Below, in pieces: positions 59,518 through 64,000 of a stretch of 64,000 bases of DNA. The position numbers and the translations under genes were made by a program. The notes below the pieces were generated by a model. That model was not told the DNA's origin and made no database searches. It saw only the letters and a list, made by a program, of their open reading frames with translations. Positions within the stretch are counted from its first letter, which is position 1. Each line of letters starts with the position of its first letter. This stretch comes from Roseiarcus fermentans (GTDB taxonomy: Bacteria; Pseudomonadota; Alphaproteobacteria; Rhizobiales; Beijerinckiaceae): contig NZ_QNRK01000022.1 of assembly GCF_003315135.1 (NCBI RefSeq), forward strand, positions 56,463 through 120,462, in the 5' to 3' direction.

Positions 59518-60963
59518 ATGAACGCGCCGTTTCCCCCCGCCGAGCTCGCGATCCCCGCTGCGTTCCAGACCGTGTTCGACGCCCAGCGAGCGGCGTTCCT
59601 GAAGTCGCCGCCGCCGACCGCGGCCGAGCGCCTCGCCGACCTGAAGGCGCTTTCCCGCATGGTGCGGGACAACGAACAGGCGATCGTCGCCGCGATCAGC
59701 GCCGACTACGGCAATCGCAGCGCGTTCGAGACCAAATTCGCGGAAATCTTCTACGTCGTCGACGCGGCGCACGACGCGGCGAAGCGCCTGAAAGGCTGGA
59801 TGCGGCCGCAGCGCCGCGGCGTCGACCTCATGGCCTTCGCCGGGGCGCGCAATCGGCTGATCCCGCAGCCGCTCGGCGTGGTCGGCGTCATCGTCCCCTG
59901 GAATTATCCGCTGATGCTGAGCTTCGGCCCGCTCGTCAGCATCTTTGCCGCGGGCAACCGGGCGATGGTGAAGATGTCGGAAAACTCGCAGCGGCTTGCG
60001 GAACTCCTGAGGGAGATCGCGCCGAAGTATTTCCCGGTCGAAAAGCTCGCGTTCTTCGACGACGGCGGCGGCCGCGGGCCGGCGTTCTCCTCGCTTCCCT
60101 TCGATCACCTGATCTTCACCGGATCGGGCGCGACCGGCCGCGCGGTGATGGCGAACGCGGCGAAGAACCTTACGCCGGTCACGCTCGAACTCGGCGGCAA
60201 GTCGCCCGCGATCGTCGCCCCCGACTTCCCGATCAAGACCGCGGCCGAACGGATCCTGTGGGCCAAGACCCTCAACGCCGGCCAGACCTGCCTCGCCGTC
60301 GACTACGTCTTCCTGCCGCGCGGCAGGGAAACGGAGTTCGTCGACGCCTGCAAGCGCCTGTTCGCCAAGCGCTATCCCGACATCAACGGGCCGGACTTCA
60401 CCTCGATCATCGACCAGCGCAGCTTCGACCGGCTGACGGCCGCCCTCGAGGACGCGCGCGCCAGGGGCGCGACGCTGGTGAACCTCGCGGAAGGGCAGAG
60501 CCCCGACGCGGCCAGGCGCAAATTCGCGCCGCACATCGTGCTGAACCCGACCCCCGACATGGAGGTGATGCGGCGCGAGATTTTTGGGCCGATCCTGCCG
60601 ATCCTGCCCTACGACACGCGCGAGGAGGTCGCGGCCGCGATCAACGCTGGCGACCGGCCGCTCGGCCTCTACCCGTTCACCAACGATTCCGGCACGCGGG
60701 ACTTCTATGTCGACCGCGTCCTGTCCGGCGGCGTTTCGGTCAACGAGGCGGTCCTGCACGTCGCGCAGCACGACCTGCCGTTCGGCGGCGTCGGCGCGAG
60801 CGGCATGGGGCACTATCACGGCCGCGAGGGCTTCGAGACGTTTTCGAAGATGCGGCCGGTGTTCCAGCAGGGCCCGGTGTCTTCGGTGCAGCTGATGATG
60901 CAGCCGCCCCACGGCGGGCTCGGCAGGCGGATGGTGGATTTCATGACGCGCCTTCGCGGCTAG
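59518..60963 (+). CDS. calB: Coniferyl aldehyde dehydrogenase
   Basis: A 481-residue NAD(P) aldehyde dehydrogenase of the coniferyl-aldehyde type. Seen: [20 protein letters not shown] (cofactor region), [34 protein letters not shown] with the general base glutamate, and [15 protein letters not shown] with the catalytic cysteine. The ending [20 protein letters not shown] is conserved in this group. It would oxidise aromatic or long-chain aldehydes and could feed phenolic acids to the aromatic operon at 12-16 kb, though they are 44 kb apart. It is a single gene, divergent from cobT. Confidence 0.88.
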   Translation: MNAPFPPAELAIPAAFQTVFDAQRAAFLKSPPPTAAERLADLKALSRMVRDNEQAIVAAISADYGNRSAFETKFAEIFYVVDAAHDAAKRLKGWMRPQRRGVDLMAFAGARNRLIPQPLGVVGVIVPWNYPLMLSFGPLVSIFAAGNRAMVKMSENSQRLAELLREIAPKYFPVEKLAFFDDGGGRGPAFSSLPFDHLIFTGSGATGRAVMANAAKNLTPVTLELGGKSPAIVAPDFPIKTAAERILWAKTLNAGQTCLAVDYVFLPRGRETEFVDACKRLFAKRYPDINGPDFTSIIDQRSFDRLTAALEDARARGATLVNLAEGQSPDAARRKFAPHIVLNPTPDMEVMRREIFGPILPILPYDTREEVAAAINAGDRPLGLYPFTNDSGTRDFYVDRVLSGGVSVNEAVLHVAQHDLPFGGVGASGMGHYHGREGFETFSKMRPVFQQGPVSSVQLMMQPPHGGLGRRMVDFMTRLRG

Positions 60964-60977
60964 CGGCGCGCCGATTG

Positions 60978-61011
60978 CGGAAGCGTCCGCGAGCGCGGGC
61001 GCTTCCGGTTT
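60978..61011 (+). terminator. Hairpin between the aldehyde dehydrogenase and DUF1236 genes
   Basis: CGGAAGCG(T)CCGCG-AG-CGCGG(G)CGCTTCCG forms a 13-base-pair stem with one internal mismatch, followed by GTTT. It lies between two converging stops and likely ends both transcripts. Confidence 0.75.
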
Positions 61012-61018
61012 GGCGCCG

Positions 61019-61384
61019 CTACGGTATGACCCGAACGATGCGGTGGGTCTTGCGGTCCACGATGACCCGCTGATTGTTCACCACGATGTATCTGTAGCCC
61101 GGATACTGCGGAACGTCATAGTAGGTGTAAGTGTCCGGCAGCGCCTCCCCGACCGCGACCGGGCCCTGGTAGACGACCGACGGCTGCGGCGCCAGCGAAG
61201 AGCCGACCAGCGCGCCGACGCCGGCGCCGACGACGGTCCCGACCGGGCCGCCGACCACCGTGCCGACCGCCGCGCCGCCGACGGCGCCGCCGACCACCGC
61301 GGGGGTGCGGTCATCGGCCTGGGCCGCAGCGACCGGAATGGAAAGGGCCGCAGCGGTTGCGGCGAAGACGATCATTGCTCTCAT
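61019..61384 (-). CDS. Exported DUF1236 protein
   Basis: A 121-residue protein with signal peptide (VFAATAAALSIPVAAAQA), then a Gly/Val-rich glycine-zipper-like stretch (GGAVGGAAVGTVVGGPVG), and the C-terminal DUF1236-like strands YTYYDVPQYPGYRYIVVNNQ and RVIVDRKTHRIVRVIP. Such proteins are abundant in rhizobial envelopes; their function is not known. GGAG is 7 bases before the ATG. Confidence 0.82.
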   Translation of the reverse strand: MRAMIVFAATAAALSIPVAAAQADDRTPAVVGGAVGGAAVGTVVGGPVGTVVGAGVGALVGSSLAPQPSVVYQGPVAVGEALPDTYTYYDVPQYPGYRYIVVNNQRVIVDRKTHRIVRVIP

Positions 61385-61631
61385 TCTTGCTCTCCGGGTT
61401 GTTCGCTACGATCACAGGTAGCTTGTTGACAAACATCCGGCGCCCGGGAAGGTTCCGAGACCGCGGCGCCTGGCCAGCGCGCCCGCCGGAGCTGCAGGCG
61501 GGCATGCCGGAAATCCGGCGGCCGCCCGCTCGCCGCCCAGATTTGGCCTTAGCTTGAAGAAACGGGTTCGGTAGGCTCGCGCGCGCGACGGGCGACCGTT
61601 CCGGTGAGCGCGACGACGGCGGGAGGCGGGC

Positions 61632-62204
61632 ATGAATCGCACGGAGTGGTCCTTGCTCGCGGCCTGCGCCGCGATGGGCGTGGTGTCGGCCGGCCTCGCC
61701 GTGGCGGCGACGACCTGGCGCATCGACCCGGCGCGCACGCGCATCGCCTTCGCGATCGATGCGGTCGGCTATCCGCAGACGCAGGGACGGTTCGACAGAT
61801 TCGACGGCCGCATCGCGATCGACCTCGCCCGCCCGGAGCGGAGCAGCGTCGTCTTTCATGTCCAGTCGGCCTCGGTCGACGTCGGCTCGGCCTCCTTCGG
61901 CGACTACCTGCGCTCGCCGGCCTTCCTCGACGCGGACAAGCATCCCAGCATCGATTTCGTCTCGACGTCGGTGGAAAAGCTCAGCGACCGCTCGGTCCGG
62001 GTGTCGGGCGAGCTGACGCTGCTCGGCGTGACCCGGCCGCTGACGGTCGACGTCGCGGTGGAACGGCCGGCGGGCGCGGCGCAGACGCTCGCATTCTCGG
62101 CCCGGACCCATATCGACCGGCTGGCGTTCGGGATGAATTCCGGCTTTCCGCTGGTGTCGCGCGACGTCGACCTGACGATCACGAGCGCGGCCGCCCAACT
62201 GTGA
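61632..62204 (+). CDS. YceI family periplasmic protein
   Basis: A 190-residue YceI/lipocalin-like protein: signal or anchor (LLAACAAMGVVSAGLAVAA), then TTWRIDPARTRIAFAIDAVG, FGDYLRSPAFLDADKHPSID and GELTLLGVTRPLTVDVAVER. The family binds isoprenoid quinone-like lipids in a barrel. Its stop overlaps the GTG of the cytochrome b561 gene by 4 bases, the standard YceI-cytochrome b pairing, so the two probably work together. Confidence 0.92.
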   Translation: MNRTEWSLLAACAAMGVVSAGLAVAATTWRIDPARTRIAFAIDAVGYPQTQGRFDRFDGRIAIDLARPERSSVVFHVQSASVDVGSASFGDYLRSPAFLDADKHPSIDFVSTSVEKLSDRSVRVSGELTLLGVTRPLTVDVAVERPAGAAQTLAFSARTHIDRLAFGMNSGFPLVSRDVDLTITSAAAQL

Positions 62205-62788
62205 CCGAACGGCCGCTGCGCTGGAGCCCGGCCGTCGTCGTCCTGCACTGGATCAACGCGGCGCTGATCGTCTTTCTCCTCGCGCTCGGCTGGGCGATGA
62301 CGCATTCGGTTTTCGACGCGGGAACGACCTTCGATCTCTACCAGCGGCACAAGTCGCTCGGCTTCGCCGCGCTCGCGCTCACCCTGCTGCGCATGGCCGC
62401 GCGGCTGCGCTATCCCGCGCGCCCCTGCGTCGCAGGCCGGGACGGGCTTTTGGCGCGAATTGTCCAGGCGGCGTTGTACCTGCTGACGCTCGCGGCGATC
62501 GCGGCCGGCTGGCTGGTCGTCTCGACCTCGCCGCTGCCGGTGCCGACGCAGGTCTTCGGCCTATTCGTCATGCCGACCATCGCCGCGCCCGACGCCGCGC
62601 TGTTCGCCGCGGCGAGGCTCGCCCATCAGATCGCGGCCTACGCCGTCGCCGCCCTCGTCGCGCTGCACGTCGCCGGGGCGCTCAAGCACCTTGCCGTCGA
62701 TCGCGACGACGTGGTGAGGAGGATGCTGCCGTGGGCGACCGACTCCGACTCCCCGCCGAGCGCGCCGGGGAACCCCGAGTCTTCGTGA
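62201..62788 (+). CDS. Cytochrome b561 family membrane protein
   Basis: A 195-residue four-helix membrane cytochrome b. Transmembrane segments are near VVVLHWINAALIVFLLALGW, KSLGFAALALTLLRMAARL, ALYLLTLAAIAAGWLVVSTS and AHQIAAYAVAALVALHVAGAL; the histidines in HWINA, RHKSLG, AHQIAAY and LHVAGALKH fit two heme ligand pairs. GTG 62201 overlaps the YceI stop (GTGA), so translation is coupled. It would pass electrons between membrane quinol and the periplasm. The C terminus is a short Pro/Ser tail. Confidence 0.9.
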   Translation: MTERPLRWSPAVVVLHWINAALIVFLLALGWAMTHSVFDAGTTFDLYQRHKSLGFAALALTLLRMAARLRYPARPCVAGRDGLLARIVQAALYLLTLAAIAAGWLVVSTSPLPVPTQVFGLFVMPTIAAPDAALFAAARLAHQIAAYAVAALVALHVAGALKHLAVDRDDVVRRMLPWATDSDSPPSAPGNPESS

Positions 62789-62969
62789 CCGGGCGCTAGC
62801 CGCGAAGGCGAACCGGGAGCGCCGCCGACGGCCGTTTCCGGGCGGCGGCCTCGGCAGAACGGCTGAGACGGTTTGCGATCGCCCGCCGATCTTTTCCCTT
62901 GTCAGATCCGCCCGATCGTCGCAATCTGGGCTCAGAGCGGGGGCATCCGCCAACTGACAACGGTCCGAC

Positions 62970-63227
62970 ATGTCCGAGGACGTAGACCATCTCCTGAAGT
63001 GTCGGATGAAAATCCTGATGCTGGATGTCGAGACGATCGGACGCGAGTTTCCCGAGATTTTCAGCAGGGTCAAGACGAACTGCCCGCTGTGCGAGGACCG
63101 GCCGGCCTGCGTGCTGGACCTGAACTGCGATCCGAACGACGTGGCCTGGGAGGCCTATTGTCCGAATGCGGACGTCCTCGGGACGCTGGTCGCGCTGACC
63201 GGACTGAACGGGTCGGCGCCTCGTTAG
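62970..63227 (+). CDS. Small cysteine-rich protein (DUF6455-like)
   Basis: An 85-residue protein with VKTNCPLCEDRPACVLDLNC and EAYCPNADVLGTLV. The CxxC...C...CPN pattern matches the DUF6455-type small proteins found in alphaproteobacteria. The cysteines suggest metal or redox binding. ATG 62970 lacks a strong ribosome site. No functional partner is adjacent, unless the upstream cytochrome pair counts. Confidence 0.65.
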   Translation: MSEDVDHLLKCRMKILMLDVETIGREFPEIFSRVKTNCPLCEDRPACVLDLNCDPNDVAWEAYCPNADVLGTLVALTGLNGSAPR

Positions 63228-63359
63228 GCGCTCGCCCGGCGACCGCGCCGTGTAGCCGCGCGCGCCCGGCGCCCCCGTTCAAAAGAACGCCCGGAAGCCG
63301 GGGCCAGCCGGGACGGTTGCGCCAGCATGACGACGTTGCTGTTTACGTCCACGGTGAGA

Positions 63360-63530
63360 GCGCGGCGCCGTTCCGGCTCCCGGATCGAGATTTTGCAGAG
63401 GTTTGCGGCCCGCTTCGATTCCGCAACGGCCGGGGCCGGCGCCGCGTCGATCGTCATCGCGGGCGAAGCGGGGCGATCCAGTGGCCACGAGGGTCGGGCG
63501 TCGGTCCTGAGCGGGCGCCTTCGGTCCCGC
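63360..63530. repeat. Diverged copy of the terminal repeat unit
   Basis: GGCTCCCGGATCGAGATTTT then GCAGAGGTTTGCGGCCCGCT resembles 63580-63620 (GGCTCCGGAAACGAGACTTT, then CAGCAGCTTGCGGCGCGATT), and both continue into GTCATCGCG and GCGATCCA. The two units lie in tandem about 210 bases apart and are roughly 70% alike by eye. Confidence 0.5.
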
Positions 63531-63630
63531 CGGCTGCTCCCGCAACCCCGGCCGGCGAGGCGAGGGGCCCGTCGTGTCGGCTCCGGAAACGAGACTTTTC
63601 AGCAGCTTGCGGCGCGATTCGGTTCCGCCG

Positions 63631-63815
63631 GTAACACCCAAGCCGGCAGCGAACAGCGCCGTCATCGCGAGCGACCCCCGGGTCGAAGAGCCCGGGGGGA
63701 AGCGATCCACGGCCGCTGGGCCGCTGTCGCGCCCTCTGGTCGTCCCGCCGCCCTTCGTTGCGAGCAGAAGACGGAGCAATTTCTTCCGCAGGAGGCAAGC
63801 GGCGGCATGGATTGC
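63631..63815. repeat. Dispersed repeat, copy 2, with inserted hairpin
   Basis: GTAACACCCAAGCCGGCAGC to ATGGATTGC matches the minus strand of 21245-21408 almost base for base. Where copy 1 has GCGAAGCGAAGCG, this copy holds CCCCCGGG-TCGAAGAG-CCCGGGGG, an extra perfect 8-base-pair stem. Confidence 0.75.
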
Positions 63816-64000
63816 TCTTATGTCCTTCGTCAAGAGGTCGGACACGCGATCTCGTCTCCGCTCCTTGTTGGGAGGAAGGATGGCCTCGGATGATTGCGCA
63901 GGGGTGGGGGCGAAGCCTGTTGGACGTCGGTGATCAAACTCTAATACGCGGGTTTGTTCCGCATGTCCGAGTTGCGTCCGGGGCTGCTCCGCGTCTTCGT

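Larger units (their letters stand above)
63228..64000. other. Gene-poor end of the window
   Basis: 63228-63830 is mostly repeats. From 63830 to 63962 nothing is recognised. ATG 63963 opens MSELRPGLLRVF and runs off the window; it could be the start of a gene, but no ribosome site is clear. Confidence 0.4.

Noticed and set aside
63279..63893. 188-codon open frames on both strands at the end of the window
   Set aside because: They are translations of dispersed repeats, which explains why the product shows internal similarity. No start site or family is evident.

Overview
The window is chromosomal DNA from a G+C-rich alphaproteobacterium, most likely of the order Hyphomicrobiales (Rhizobiales). 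The pointers are G/C at almost every third codon position, a CobT-type cobaltochelatase, tetrameric-type sarcosine oxidase and dimethylglycine dehydrogenase relatives, an esterase of the PHB depolymerase family with a CopG-like partner, and DUF29, DUF971, DUF1236 and DUF6455 proteins. Genus is not resolved; Beijerinckiaceae- or Methylocystaceae-like is a guess. No rRNA, tRNA, CRISPR array, transposase or integrated phage was found.

Layout. 0-4.5 kb: the end of a glutathione S-transferase, then a methylated-glycine oxidation operon read right to left (dimethylglycine/sarcosine dehydrogenase, TetR regulator, sarcosine oxidase beta) with 4-base stop/start overlaps. 4.9-8.1 kb: a three-gene exopolysaccharide export module (outer-membrane barrel, Wza-like export protein, tyrosine-kinase-like P-loop protein lacking the P-loop lysine). 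8.1-11.6 kb: DUF971, the Fe-S carrier Mrp, an exported protein and a D-amino-acid dehydrogenase. 11.7-15.9 kb: an aromatic meta-cleavage operon (hydrolase, extradiol dioxygenase, flavin hydroxylase) followed by a TetR gene, with palindromes at both promoter regions. 16.3-19.7 kb: purB, a PHB-depolymerase-family esterase and a CopG-type regulator with a striking operator. 19.9-24.6 kb: ACT-domain protein, an antitoxin with a broken VapC toxin, a thioesterase, a Spy-like chaperone, a possible small RNA and an HpcH aldolase. 24.7-31.2 kb: gyrB, an overlapping pair of unknown protein plus HTH regulator, gadB and an MNT/HEPN toxin-antitoxin pair. 31.7-37.1 kb: small exported proteins, an amidase, a repeat-rich PEP-CTERM protein and an outer-membrane barrel. 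37.4-39.9 kb: rpsM-rpsK-rpoA-rplQ with its own promoter and terminator. 40.4-43.0 kb: peptidyl-prolyl isomerase, argJ, mutT. 43.2-46.6 kb: a scar-rich zone with an AT-rich nitrilase-like gene, three decayed genes and a lysR/SDR deletion junction around an intact cytochrome c gene. 46.7-51.3 kb: tautomerase, xerC and two tandem coiled-coil paralogues. 51.3-55.5 kb: hrpB, a VOC protein and rplA/rplK. 55.9-63.2 kb: DUF29 genes (one intact, one broken), cobT, coniferyl aldehyde dehydrogenase, DUF1236, YceI with cytochrome b561, DUF6455. 63.2-64.0 kb: repeats.

The housekeeping core (purB, gyrB, L17/alpha/S11/S13, L1/L11, argJ, xerC, hrpB) is broken up by small accessory segments carrying toxin-antitoxin genes in several states of decay, dispersed palindromic repeats, a second copy of the rplQ 3' end and a clean deletion scar. 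The least explained items are a triple-hairpin candidate small RNA at 23.5 kb, the 486/490-residue tandem coiled-coil proteins at 48-51 kb, the PEP-CTERM protein with NIGxxNG repeats, and the out-of-frame overlap of the 27.8-28.6 kb gene pair. Similarity statements rest on motif recognition by eye; no database search was run.
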